Position numbers and translations under genes: made by a program
NCBI GenBank assembly: GCA_023091665.1
Contig: JALJCQ010000007.1
Span: 186,001-250,000, forward strand
Length of the DNA stretch: 64,000 nt
From: Pythium myriotylum
Taxonomy: Eukaryota; Oomycota; Peronosporomycetes; Pythiales; Pythiaceae
Direction of reading: 5' to 3'
Notes under the pieces: generated by a model
Seen by the model: the letters and a program-made list of their open reading frames with translations, nothing else
What the model was told of the DNA's origin: nothing
The model's database searches: none
Part shown: positions 28,605 through 38,513 of the stretch, one piece after another
Numbering within the stretch: the first letter of the stretch is position 1
Layout of the letters: every line of letters begins with the position of its first letter

Positions 28605-31538
28605 ATGGAGGGCGCCACGGCCAGCGGGTATGTGCTCGCGCTGGGGCTGCTCGTGGGCGTCTACGTGCGCCACTCGGAGGACGACGCGCTCGCGGCGCAG
28701 CAGCGCGAGGGCTCTCTGCTAAGTACGGATCTCGCGCTCGAGCGCAAGACCATCGCGCGCGACTCGCAGACGGCGCTCGCGAGCCTGCTGCTGCGCGAGC
28801 TCCAGCGGCCGCGCGACGTGCTGGGCGACGCCGACGCGCAGACGAGTCTCCACGCGCTCTTCCAGCGGCTCTCGCTCGCGCTGCGCGACCGCCCGCAGGA
28901 CGCCACGCTGCTCACGGACGAAGTGCTGGCCACGCTCGCCGGCATCGACTCGCCCGACGCGCTCGGCGACGTCGTCGACGCGATCGCCGAGTGCGTCGCG
29001 CCGCTCACCAGCGCCGACGACGCGCCCGGAGACGCCACGAGCGTCGTGTTCACGAGAACGAGCGTGTTCGGGGTCTTTGTGCGCCGGCTCGCGCTGATGG
29101 TGAATCGAGGGCTCTTCGACAGCCTCTCGCAGGCCTTTGACGACGTCTCGCGGTACTACGAGGAGTACGTCGAGCAGCAGACACGGCTCCAGCGAGGAGG
29201 CGTCGGCACGAGCACGGTCGTCGACGACCTGTCGCTGTCGCTCACGTCGTCGCCGTCCTCGCGGTTCCTGTGGAAGCAAGGCGACGACATGGACGACCTC
29301 CCGCTCTCGCCCATCGTCGGCGCGAGCTCGTCGCGCGGAAACGCCGAGGCGAGCCAGTTCTCCTCGCTCTCGCTGCAAGGTAACGGAGACGATCACACAG
29401 AGGACGGTGGCGGGCTGAAGCTCGCCTCGAACAAGCTCTCCCATGAACAGACCCAGTACTACTTGCACGACCTCACGCGAGAACTGAATCAAGGGCTCTC
29501 CGTCTCGTTGGCCAACTCATACCCGCAGCATCTTTTGCTGCCGCTACGTAAGATACCGGACCCAGACGCGCTGTTTGTCGAATATCTCCACGCCGTAAAC
29601 CGCCGCGAGTACGAAGCGGCAGTCGAAGCACTCCACATGTACCATGACGCCGTGCTGTCTCGAACACGACACTTTCAAAAGTTCTTGAACGCGAGCAACG
29701 CAGATACACGTGTTGAGGGTAGTAACGAGCCAGTTAATCAGCCTACACGGCATGTTGCTCGCGGTAACGGCGTTCAGTACGCCTCGTTGAACATGGCTGC
29801 ACTCCACGTTGAGTTCGACGAGTTCCCAGCAGCAGAAGACTCCATCAAGGAAGCCATTCGCCTCGCACAAGGCTACGGAGACCACGTTTGTGTTGCCTTC
29901 GCGCTATCATGGTTCATTCGTATCCAGCTTGTTCAAGGTAAACCGCGCCACGAGGTGGCGGAGCTGATAACCAGCGCAATCGAACGGGCAGAAGACGTGT
30001 CTATTCAGTCACTTCGAGTGCTTTCCTCGCTCACATCCTTAGAGTTTGACGCTTTTCTCGGACGCTCCGATTCCTCATCAACCGTAGCTTCAGGGGCGGG
30101 TCTAGTGGCTCGATTTCCTGCTCCTCGTCCACTTGATCTATGGTCGAGATTCAACGACGTGGACCAGATTCTGTTCGATCTGAGTGCTAGTGCCGCGTCT
30201 GCTACTGGGACGGGAAACGCTGGCAGAAGCCTTGGAAATATGATGGGGATGCACATGCAGCTCCAACAAGGTGCCGCCGCTGCGTCCAGCGGATCGAGCA
30301 AGAATGGGATGACATGGCTGCAGTCCATCAACGGAATCCTGAGTACCGTGTGGTCACTCCAAGGCAAGTCTCGCGTTGCGGCTGCTGTTAGCTGGCAACT
30401 GCTCGGAGCTCGTGCGCTCAGTGATGTTTTCGACAACGTGTTCTGGACATCATACAAGAGCAGTCTCAGCTCGGCTGAAATAGCCTCGTGGATCAGCCGG
30501 ATGGTTTTCTCTCGTGTTGAATGGTCAGCTGACGTCGATGATGAGGCATCACCGAATGACAACGAAGCAGCTAGTCAGATTCAGTTTGTTGGGGCTTTTC
30601 GACTCATGATCGATGTATTGCGCCAACCTGATCTGCAACGCCACCAACTGCTCGTCCGCGATAAGCTGTTGCAGCGCACGATCCACCACGTACTAGCACT
30701 GTGGTGCCTGCATAGAGGGGAACTTGCTTTTGCGAACGCATACATTTCTCAGCTCATTACGTTTTCGTCGGCTTCAAGCGATTTCCCGGCACGAGTCGAA
30801 GCCCTCATCCTTCAGTCGCGGTTGTGGGGTGAAATGGGGGACTACCTTCGTTGCTTTGACGAGCTAGACAATCTCGATGCCATGTGTCGCCGCATAGGGT
30901 ATGATTATCTGCTTGTGCAAGTTCTCATCCTCCGGAGTGATTATGTACGCCGCTCTCGTCTTCCTCACAGCCCATTCGACGCACTCCCGTACGTTCTCGA
31001 GGCGATCCACATATGTAAAGCCAATCGATATGATCTGCTGTTGGCGGAGGCGCATTTGGTCATTTCCGAAATCCACATCGCCATGGGCAAGCTCGGTGAT
31101 GCAGTGGAGCTTCTCGATCAGCAGATGCCCTTGGTCATGGAACACGGGAGCATTCAGTTGCGGGCCGAATCGATGTTGATTCTCGCAAGGGCAACACTCG
31201 CCAAAGCAAATTCGAGGGGGCAAAGCCCGCCTTCGCCCTCAACAGACGCAGTAGTGCTTGTCGATGGTCGTGTTATCGAGTGGCTCGACGACAGTGCAGC
31301 GCTCTATTCTCGTTTGGAGGACTGGAAGAAATTGCGAGAGATCGCATATTTGAAAACTGTCATTCTTCATAGCACAGAGGATTCCGGGGCGACTGAGGCA
31401 GCGAAACAGTTCCGTCACTATGAGCAGCTTCTCCAATTGGCGCAGAAAAAGCAAAGCGTGGGTAATCCGATTACCAGTGTGGACAGCGTTGGCGGGCTTG
31501 CTCGGATTCTTCAGGAACGCCAGATTATTGCTGACTAG
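28605..31538 (+). CDS. APC5: Anaphase-promoting complex subunit 5
   Basis: 977 residues in one exon. APC5 is a TPR scaffold subunit of the anaphase-promoting complex, the nuclear ubiquitin ligase that triggers anaphase and mitotic exit. The diagnostic stretch lies in the middle: LHAVNRREYEAAVEALHMY, then YASLNMAALHVEFDEFPAAE with EAIRLAQGYGDHVCVAFALSW, which follows the animal and plant APC5 pattern. Further TPR-like helices run to the C-terminus (GEMGDYLRCFDEL, HIAMGKLGDAVELL). The ATG at 28605 (MEGATASGYVLALG) is preferred because the longer frame start overlaps the ACCGGT promoter-like repeats; an ATG at 28563 is possible. It is longer than human APC5 (about 755 residues) mainly through a low-complexity segment near residues 205-280. 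Confidence 0.85.
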   Translation: MEGATASGYVLALGLLVGVYVRHSEDDALAAQQREGSLLSTDLALERKTIARDSQTALASLLLRELQRPRDVLGDADAQTSLHALFQRLSLALRDRPQDATLLTDEVLATLAGIDSPDALGDVVDAIAECVAPLTSADDAPGDATSVVFTRTSVFGVFVRRLALMVNRGLFDSLSQAFDDVSRYYEEYVEQQTRLQRGGVGTSTVVDDLSLSLTSSPSSRFLWKQGDDMDDLPLSPIVGASSSRGNAEASQFSSLSLQGNGDDHTEDGGGLKLASNKLSHEQTQYYLHDLTRELNQGLSVSLANSYPQHLLLPLRKIPDPDALFVEYLHAVNRREYEAAVEALHMYHDAVLSRTRHFQKFLNASNADTRVEGSNEPVNQPTRHVARGNGVQYASLNMAALHVEFDEFPAAEDSIKEAIRLAQGYGDHVCVAFALSWFIRIQLVQGKPRHEVAELITSAIERAEDVSIQSLRVLSSLTSLEFDAFLGRSDSSSTVASGAGLVARFPAPRPLDLWSRFNDVDQILFDLSASAASATGTGNAGRSLGNMMGMHMQLQQGAAAASSGSSKNGMTWLQSINGILSTVWSLQGKSRVAAAVSWQLLGARALSDVFDNVFWTSYKSSLSSAEIASWISRMVFSRVEWSADVDDEASPNDNEAASQIQFVGAFRLMIDVLRQPDLQRHQLLVRDKLLQRTIHHVLALWCLHRGELAFANAYISQLITFSSASSDFPARVEALILQSRLWGEMGDYLRCFDELDNLDAMCRRIGYDYLLVQVLILRSDYVRRSRLPHSPFDALPYVLEAIHICKANRYDLLLAEAHLVISEIHIAMGKLGDAVELLDQQMPLVMEHGSIQLRAESMLILARATLAKANSRGQSPPSPSTDAVVLVDGRVIEWLDDSAALYSRLEDWKKLREIAYLKTVILHSTEDSGATEAAKQFRHYEQLLQLAQKKQSVGNPITSVDSVGGLARILQERQIIAD

Positions 31539-32307
31539 GACACAAACTGTCCCGCCTCCCTAAAGTTCTTGAAGACGCACAGTGATAGAACGGTGTCTGA
31601 GCACACGTTGCAGACAGTTAGATTCATCTATATTTTCCCCACTAAATTATAAGACGTGAGAACGAGTGAATTACGAGAGGCCGCGATCGTGGGGCGATCG
31701 GCGAAATCCACACCGCGGAGCTTCGACTTTGGTTGGAGGTGTTGTGGATATTATTGAATTGAAACAATGATCCGACCTCAACCGTATCAGATGCGGCAAG
31801 CTGCTGTGAAAATAAGGTCAACTTCTTGAAGGACGTGGAAGAAGACCGCAAACTGCTGCAGTGCTCGTGACTGCTGTCAGCCTGGATCGACGCAAACCTT
31901 GACTCAGTCGACGTGGAAACGCTTATCATCCGATATGATGAAATGAACGCTGCGATAGCCGACAAATCGATGGAGAAGTGCGTCTGGACGGTTGTTGAGT
32001 TGGCATTTCGGCGTTCAGTAAGCAAGATCATGCGAGACGCAATAGAGGCGTCACGTCAGACAACGACGGTGCTTGCCACCTCGAGAAGTCCTCCAAATAC
32101 AGTTGGGCCATAAAGATCGTGTCCATGGTAGTGCGAGGTCGTTATCTTGCACATCTGAACTCTAGTGGAGTTGGAGCAAAGCCTCGTGGGACTACTCTTG
32201 TTCAATCGGATTCTTGGAACGCGCAACGCAGTGATGCCATCGCTCTAAGCTTGATGGATGGCAAAAACCATATCATCAACCCCAAGCCACAACTGAATCT
32301 CATTCCA
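31539..32307. other. Intergenic; no gene seen
   Basis: Short frames on both strands (31642-32113) are not convincing. The frame of the next gene is open for 63 residues before the chosen start. Confidence 0.35.
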
Positions 32308-33816
32308 ATGAGAAGGAGCCTAGCTAGGCGACACCTTGCGAGGGGCCTCCGAACAGCTTTGCTTTTGGTCTTCGCAGTGTATCTGGTATCGTTAGCGTAT
32401 CTAGCGACCTGGTGGACCGACGATAATCTCTTCCCCTCTGCTCGTCGCCTTCTCCTCGCTCAAGATTCGTGCGCGAGCGACGAGTTGAATCCTCCGAAAG
32501 AGTGGGGGCCGCGTGAGTTTCAGTGCCTTCGATGGGTTGCAACAGACGATGACGGTGACACGACAGGCGAGATCCGTGAGTGCTGGCAGCGCGTTCGCGG
32601 TGGAGACGCTGGCTTCTGCGAGGTCCGGAACTCCTCGAATGGCCAGATCTTCCGTGTCATGCGCACAACTTCGTTGAGTCTCAAAGAAGAAGCTCGATTT
32701 ACCTGTCGGTATGCTGAGCGTTTCACCAACGTGCGCCACCAGATGAGCAAGTATACTCACGACCCGCCACTAGCGATTTCGACGAAACGTGAGGATGACA
32801 AAGGAATTGTCATGGCTGTGTACAACGACGTACTAGCCTCCGCGTATGCGAGTATCCGCCAACTGCGTGACGTTGGGTGCACGTTGCCCATCGAGCTGTG
32901 GACGCGTCACGACGAAGTGCCAATCGACCACCCGATCATCCAAGACCTCGTGAGTCGCCACGGTCCCATCCGCCTGCGTCGTATCCATGATATCAGGGTT
33001 CGCGGTTTCTACGTCAAGACCCACGCCGTATACTATTCGTCGTTCACGAAGGTGCTACTGCTGGATGCAGACAACTTCGCAGTTCGCGATCCCACCGCAG
33101 TCTTCTTCTCGTCGGCATTCCGTCGCTATGGTGCTGTCTTCTGGCCCGACTTTTGGCATCCAGGCAATACGATATTCAACGTCCATGCTCAAAGTTTGCT
33201 TTGGGAGTTGTTAGGCGTCGATTACGTCGACATGCTTGAGCAGGAGAGCGGCCAGGTGTTGATCGACCGTGCAAGGCACCTAGACGTGTTGGAGAAACTC
33301 ATGTTTCTGTCAACCCATCGCCCAAATGTGCTGAGCAAGCTCATGCTTGTGTGGGGTGACAAGGATCTCTTCCGTCTCGCGTGGCTGTTCGAAAAGAAGC
33401 CGTTCTTCTTCAACGATCGGCGGCTTCCTGGCTCCCTCGGAGTAATCAACAGCGAGCGAGCGCGTTTCTGCGGGCTCAGCATGGTCCAGTACGACACCAG
33501 CGGCAAGAACATTTTGTTCGTGCACCGCAACACAGTCAAGCTGACCGGGACAGACACTCACCAACATCTTTGGCAAACGCTCCAAGAGTACAAACTCAAC
33601 GCGAAGCCGCCGCCAACGATCCTCTCCTTCAACGGCGAGAAGCTCTTCAACGAAACGTCCTGTTTTGGTGTGAAGCGCTATCTCGCACCGCTTCAGTCCA
33701 GTGTAGTGCAGATGCGTGGGGTGAATGAGGTGGAGGAACTGATTGGGGTAGAAGACAAGCTTGTTCGATACGCCTATCGCGCCAGACAACTCGCTGGAAA
33801 CACAGCGACTGAGTAA
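32308..33816 (+). CDS. GT71-like alpha-mannosyltransferase, type II membrane protein
   Basis: 502 residues. A short basic N-terminus (MRRSLARRHLARG) is followed by a signal anchor (~residues 15-34), a stem with Cys residues and a GT-A domain. Motifs match the MNN1/MNN2-type mannosyltransferases: MAVYNDVLASAYASIRQLR, LPIELW, the metal-binding D253-A-D255 in LLLDADNFAVRDP, FWPDFWHPGN and a C-terminal HRNTVKLTG. The family works in the Golgi, adding alpha-linked mannose to glycans. The ATG at 32308 places the anchor at the usual distance; upstream ATGs (32119) add a non-conserved leader. No introns seen. Confidence 0.8.
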   Translation: MRRSLARRHLARGLRTALLLVFAVYLVSLAYLATWWTDDNLFPSARRLLLAQDSCASDELNPPKEWGPREFQCLRWVATDDDGDTTGEIRECWQRVRGGDAGFCEVRNSSNGQIFRVMRTTSLSLKEEARFTCRYAERFTNVRHQMSKYTHDPPLAISTKREDDKGIVMAVYNDVLASAYASIRQLRDVGCTLPIELWTRHDEVPIDHPIIQDLVSRHGPIRLRRIHDIRVRGFYVKTHAVYYSSFTKVLLLDADNFAVRDPTAVFFSSAFRRYGAVFWPDFWHPGNTIFNVHAQSLLWELLGVDYVDMLEQESGQVLIDRARHLDVLEKLMFLSTHRPNVLSKLMLVWGDKDLFRLAWLFEKKPFFFNDRRLPGSLGVINSERARFCGLSMVQYDTSGKNILFVHRNTVKLTGTDTHQHLWQTLQEYKLNAKPPPTILSFNGEKLFNETSCFGVKRYLAPLQSSVVQMRGVNEVEELIGVEDKLVRYAYRARQLAGNTATE

Positions 33817-35990
33817 ATGATCAATCGAAAGCGCCACACGGTTCTTCTTGAATGCGATCTCGACGCTGTCTTCATAGAAATGGCATTAGCAATATGAGCA
33901 ATGAACCCACAAACCATAGGAAATCTGGTCACAACTTGTCTTGATCCAGTTGCTGGGTAGGCGAATCCATTGTGGTTCATACATGCAGAGTGCAAAAGAT
34001 TCTCGAACAGACGCAGAGAGAGAGAGAAACGGACCGGCTACTTGAGTTTTGAGGATGCGTCCTATAGCGAAAGATCCGCCTCCATCTTAGCAACGGCCTG
34101 CAAAGTCTTGGACTTGAGGCTGAGGGAAGTCCAGACACAGCTCCAAGAAGGCCCAGCGCAGGCAGACCTAGCTCAGTGGATGGCCGAGTCTCGCCATCGC
34201 TCCTCAGGCCCATTTGCCTGCAGGATGCCACCACCGTCGCTCAGCTCCGATCGCCGACATGAGTCGACCTGCTCCTTAAGAGCTCGCTCGGCCGCCCTGG
34301 TCGATCGGTGCGTTCTCGTCTTCCCTATCGTCTCTCGGTCTTGACGAAGCGCCCACCATCAATCGCTCGCCACGCCTCTTGCAGAGGGTTCTGCGCAGTG
34401 AGATTCGGCTGAGATGGGGCATTTGTTGCTGCGGATCGTCTCATCCACTTGCGAGTCGACCGCGCGGCGTGTGAGCGGCGCGCGGGGCCGCACTCGCACA
34501 TGCTTGAGGTTGGGGCCATCCACTCTCCATTTTGAGCGAGACAGTGTAAGATATGGAAAGATCTTCCCTACGCATCCATAAATAACGGGCCTCGGTTGGA
34601 TCAGTATTCAGAGCGTCGTTTTGGTAGTTGTACTGAAATAAGCATTGTCGGACCGCCGTCCGACGTTGAAGCCTCTTCCCATCGAAATGCTGCGACGTGT
34701 GAGGGAACGGATCCGTTGTCAAATGGCAAAGGACGTGAGTCGACACTGCGAGCGGAGATCGATCTCCGCTACGTGGAGCAAATCGGTTCTACTCTCCCAG
34801 GAGCAACTCTACAAAGACTGCTCTGCAATCGGAAAAATCGTTCTCCTCTGTTCTCCGCTTCTCTCCCACTCGGTTACCACGCCTTCCCTCGTGCCCTGAC
34901 GCTCAGCGAGAACATTGCTGGCTTGGGAGATAGTTCCCATTGTGTGTGTGAGCGAGAGACACTCGAGGGGGAGAAGAGCGGAGATCGATCTCTCGCTATG
35001 AGACTCGCGGTCCTCCAATGGCGGAGGGCATGGCTGGGGGGCTGGGGGGAGGGGACGAGAGCGGAGGGGAGCAAAGGAGAGGAGAGGAGAGGGGGTGGTG
35101 GAGTAGAGAAGATCGAGACGGCGGAGACCGAGACCGCAGGATCAGTCGCATCGACGTGGATCTTCTTCTCCCGGTCGCCTCAACCTACAGCCACACGCAG
35201 CAACGAGAGCAAGGCGTCCGAGCATGGAGAACATTCTCGTGGTCGACGCGCTCGACGCGCACGAGAACATTCCACCGCGGGTTGATCGGCGCAGAACCGT
35301 TCTGGGTTCTCCCCCCTCCTTCTTGGTTCGACACTGTCGCCACCAGCTGCTGCACGAGATCTTTTCGGTTCTCCGCCGCGTCCTCTTGTTCTCCTCGTGC
35401 TCTCCTCGTGCTCTCCTCCCGTTCTCCGCTGCCTCCTCTTGGTTCTCCGCCGCCTCCGCTTTGGCTCGGCACGTGGCCCGGCGGCGCCGAGGGCTTCCGC
35501 CGTCGCAGCCATCCACGACTTCACTTGAGGTGGGTACTAACCAGTCGGTGGCGCAGTATGTGCCGCAAGATCTGCGCTTCAACCCAGAAATCCGGTGGCG
35601 CTAGCTGAATCTGTGGCCGCGCAGCCACTTTGGTAAGAACGGGCCACGCGGCGGATCTCTCGTCGAGCATCTTTTCCACCAATCAACTTCTTCCTGAAAA
35701 ATCGAAGAACTTCAATCTCGCTCCCTTCAGTTATATCCACCAATCATCTCCTTTCAAATCCTATTTTCCACCACTCGTCTTATCCTACCAGCTGATTCCG
35801 TCAGCATCCCAGATCCTCTCACTCTGATCACCTAACCGTCCGGCCGTGCCATTTCCGCCAATCGCCACCCCGCCATCCCGCGCTCCGCCAATCCGTTCCC
35901 GTGCGAACTGGTGGCTACGGAGCGCTTTTCTCCCCCTCTCTCCCCTCTTGTTCTCCTCCCCCATGGGGGAGAACCGCGGGTCCTGCTCTC
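33817..35990. other. Intergenic, low-complexity purine and pyrimidine tracts
   Basis: No gene is supported. It holds a strongly purine-rich stretch (about 35035-35115) and CT-rich stretches with repeated TTCTCCTC-type units (about 35385-35460). These generate spurious Arg/Ser-rich and Glu-rich frames. The right part is the promoter region of EFL. Confidence 0.5.
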
Positions 35991-36002
35991 CTCTCGTCGG
36001 GA

Positions 36003-36016
36003 TCATTCTCGTTTTG
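36003..36016 (+). promoter_or_regulatory. Initiator-like element of EFL
   Basis: TCATTCTCGTTTTG partly matches the oomycete initiator core and lies 62-75 bp before the ATG, followed by a C-rich leader. Confidence 0.4.
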
Positions 36017-36077
36017 GATCTCCAACGGAACAACCTTCCCCCCCGCTCTTCCAAGCCCCCCCTCCCCCCTCCCCACC

Positions 36078-37442
36078 ATGTCGGAGAAGCAGCACCTGTC
36101 GCTCGTCGTCTGCGGCCACGTCGATGCCGGCAAGTCGACCACCACGGGCCACCTCATCTTCAAGCTCGGCGGCATCGGCGAGCGTGAGATGGCCAAGCTC
36201 CAGGCCGAGGCCGACGCCAAGGGCAAGTCGTCGTTCGCCTTCGCCTACTACATGGACACGTGCAAGGAGGAGCGCGAGCGCGGTGTGACCATCCAGTGCA
36301 ACACGAAGGAGTTCTTCACGAGCAACTACCACTACACGATCGTGGACGCCCCGGGCCACAAGGACTACATCAAGAACATGATTACTGGCTCGGGCTCGGC
36401 CGACGCCGGTCTCATCCTCGTGCCGGCCGAGAAGGGTGGTTTCGAGGCTGCTATCGCCAAGGCCGACCCCAAGCTCGGCGTCGACGAAGGCCAGACCCGT
36501 CAGCACGCGCGTCTGCTCTTCCTGCTCGGCATTGAGCAGATTATCGTCGGTATCAACAAGATGGACTCGTGCGACTGGTCGGAGGCCCGTTACAACGAAA
36601 TCAAGGACGAGTTCATTAAGATGGTCACGGCCATCGGCTTCAAGCCCAAGAAGGTGCCGGTCATCCCGTACTCGGGCTTCAACGGCGACAACCTCGTCGA
36701 GAAGTCGGACAAGTGCCCGTGGTACAAGGGCTGGAAGGCCAACCTCAACCCGACCACGGTCGTCGAGGGCTTCACGATCCTCGACGCTCTTGACAAGCTC
36801 ATCCAGCCGCCGAAGCGTAACCCGGAAGGCCCGCTCCGTCTCCCGGTCTCGAACATCTACAACATCAAGGGTGTTGGACAGATTATCTGTGGCCGTGTCG
36901 AGCAGGGTACCGTGCGTCCGGGTGACATTGTCGGCTTTGCGCCGTCGGGTCTCCGCGGCAAGAAGATGTTCCAGATTGAGCAGCACCACAAGCAGCTCGC
37001 GGCCGCTGGTCCGGGTGAGAACGTCGGCATGTCGATCAAGGGTATCGGCAAGGACGAGAAGGTTGAGGTCGGTGATGTCATCTACCTTGAGAAGGAGGGC
37101 ATCCTCAAGCCGGTCAAGAACTTCACGGCCATGGTCTTCGTGCAGGAGCACCCGGGTGTGCTCAAGCGCGGCTACTGCCCGGTCATCTTCTCGCGTACCG
37201 CTCGTGTGGCTTGCCGTATGACGGAGATCAAGTGGAAGATGTCGAAGAAGACGGGTAACGTCAAGGTCGAGAACCCGGATGAGCTCCAGCAGTTCGAGCA
37301 GGCCGAGGTCGTCTTCGAGCCGACGGCTCTCCTCTACCTCGACACGTTCGAGAACTGCCAGGGTCTCGCTCGTATCGCCGTGATGGACTCGAACCGTCTG
37401 AAGATGCTTGGCAAGGTCGTGGGCGTCGAGTACAAGGACTAA
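36078..37442 (+). CDS. EFL: Elongation factor-like GTPase (EFL)
   Basis: 454 residues, start CACCATG at 36078. It is a translational GTPase that would bring aminoacyl-tRNA to the ribosome. GTP-binding motifs are GHVDAGKS (13-20), DAPGH (90-94) and NKMD (160-163). It is the EFL paralogue rather than canonical EF-1alpha: [20 protein letters not shown] replaces the EF-1alpha switch-I sequence, and [19 protein letters not shown] and [18 protein letters not shown] follow the EFL pattern. Codon use is strongly biased to C/G at third positions, as expected for a highly expressed gene, and gives a 499-residue antisense frame that is not a gene. EFL occurs patchily in eukaryotes; among oomycetes it is known from Pythium. 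Confidence 0.88.
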   Translation: MSEKQHLSLVVCGHVDAGKSTTTGHLIFKLGGIGEREMAKLQAEADAKGKSSFAFAYYMDTCKEERERGVTIQCNTKEFFTSNYHYTIVDAPGHKDYIKNMITGSGSADAGLILVPAEKGGFEAAIAKADPKLGVDEGQTRQHARLLFLLGIEQIIVGINKMDSCDWSEARYNEIKDEFIKMVTAIGFKPKKVPVIPYSGFNGDNLVEKSDKCPWYKGWKANLNPTTVVEGFTILDALDKLIQPPKRNPEGPLRLPVSNIYNIKGVGQIICGRVEQGTVRPGDIVGFAPSGLRGKKMFQIEQHHKQLAAAGPGENVGMSIKGIGKDEKVEVGDVIYLEKEGILKPVKNFTAMVFVQEHPGVLKRGYCPVIFSRTARVACRMTEIKWKMSKKTGNVKVENPDELQQFEQAEVVFEPTALLYLDTFENCQGLARIAVMDSNRLKMLGKVVGVEYKD

Positions 37443-38513
37443 GCGGTGCAAAGTGGCGATCTTTTTCCCACGTTGCAGGTGACGTTTCCTTGTTTTGAGC
37501 AAGCGCAGAAGAATGCGCTTCGCTTTTTATTCGGCCTCATTCGCTCGCGCGCTATTGTATCCGCCGCATGTTCCTGGCTGTTGCCCCGACTCGAGGGGCT
37601 GGCGTTGAAGGGCTGTGGCTTTTGCATTAGATCCATTCAATGAGAACCACTCTTCCTTGTATCCTTCCACTCATGGCGTTCTTTGTGATTCGGTGTGTTT
37701 CCTGGCAGGTTGTTAAGACAGGATGGTGTTGAGAGGACCGTGAGGATGAGAGCGGACACGTGATGGGAAGAAGTGAGGCCCTCGCTCACCGAAACGAAGT
37801 GGAGGGAGATGGGGATTAGCTGATCATCATGTCGGTGGTAGACTTTGCGTGGCGTTAAAGCATGAACAACTCGCTGACTTGCGATCGGCAAGTATGGCAG
37901 CGTGCACGGCAGTTCCCGATACTTGTATGCGCTTGTGTGCATTGTCTTGGGCTCGAGCTTGGGCGACGATCACAGTGTCATAGAGGTCTGCCGGTGTGAA
38001 GAGGGACGAGGCTCTTCGAGCGCGTAGCCACGGTCTATAATACCAAGCGCTCATCTAGCCCCGGACGGCGTCACGGAGCTGCGCTACGTGCGCTCGGCCA
38101 AACCCTTTTAGTTCTTCGACATTCCGCGAGGAAACGTGGCCGTGGCGTGTCCCTGGAGTGTCGTGCCGAGGGAGTCGACGAGCCAGCAAATCAAGTGCCA
38201 GTCGACCAATGCACGACGCGGTGAGGCGCCAGGTATGGGAGAGAGTAGGATCGAGTGAGAGGACTAATAGCGTGGCCAGAGAGACTTCCGGGCTACTTGT
38301 TGCCTGGTGGGGCTCACCGGTTGAGAGAGAGAGAGAGAGAGCGAGAGCAACGGTCGAGGTTGAGCTCTTGACGAGGTTCCTATTCGACCTGAGAGGTGGT
38401 CACACCGGAGGATTGATTGCAACTTCAACAACATTCACTCCTTTAATCAAGTATAAGAGACTCAATTAGAATAGAATACGTATGCAAATTAGAATAAGAG
38501 AGGAATCGGATAC
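37443..38513. other. Intergenic between EFL and sugar transporter
   Basis: 3' flanks of two convergent genes. It contains a GA microsatellite but no supportable gene. Confidence 0.5.
38323..38340. repeat. GA dinucleotide microsatellite
   Basis: An uninterrupted GA run. Confidence 0.9.

Noticed and set aside
28661..29492. Antisense and alternative frames over the 5' part of APC5
   Set aside because: GC-rich shadows; the APC5 frame runs 977 residues with family motifs.
35018..35608. Several 100-200-residue frames on both strands upstream of EFL
   Set aside because: They come from purine- and pyrimidine-rich low-complexity DNA.
36003..37502. 499-residue open frame antisense to EFL
   Set aside because: It is created by the strong third-position GC bias of EFL and has an Arg/Leu/Asp-rich composition without motifs.
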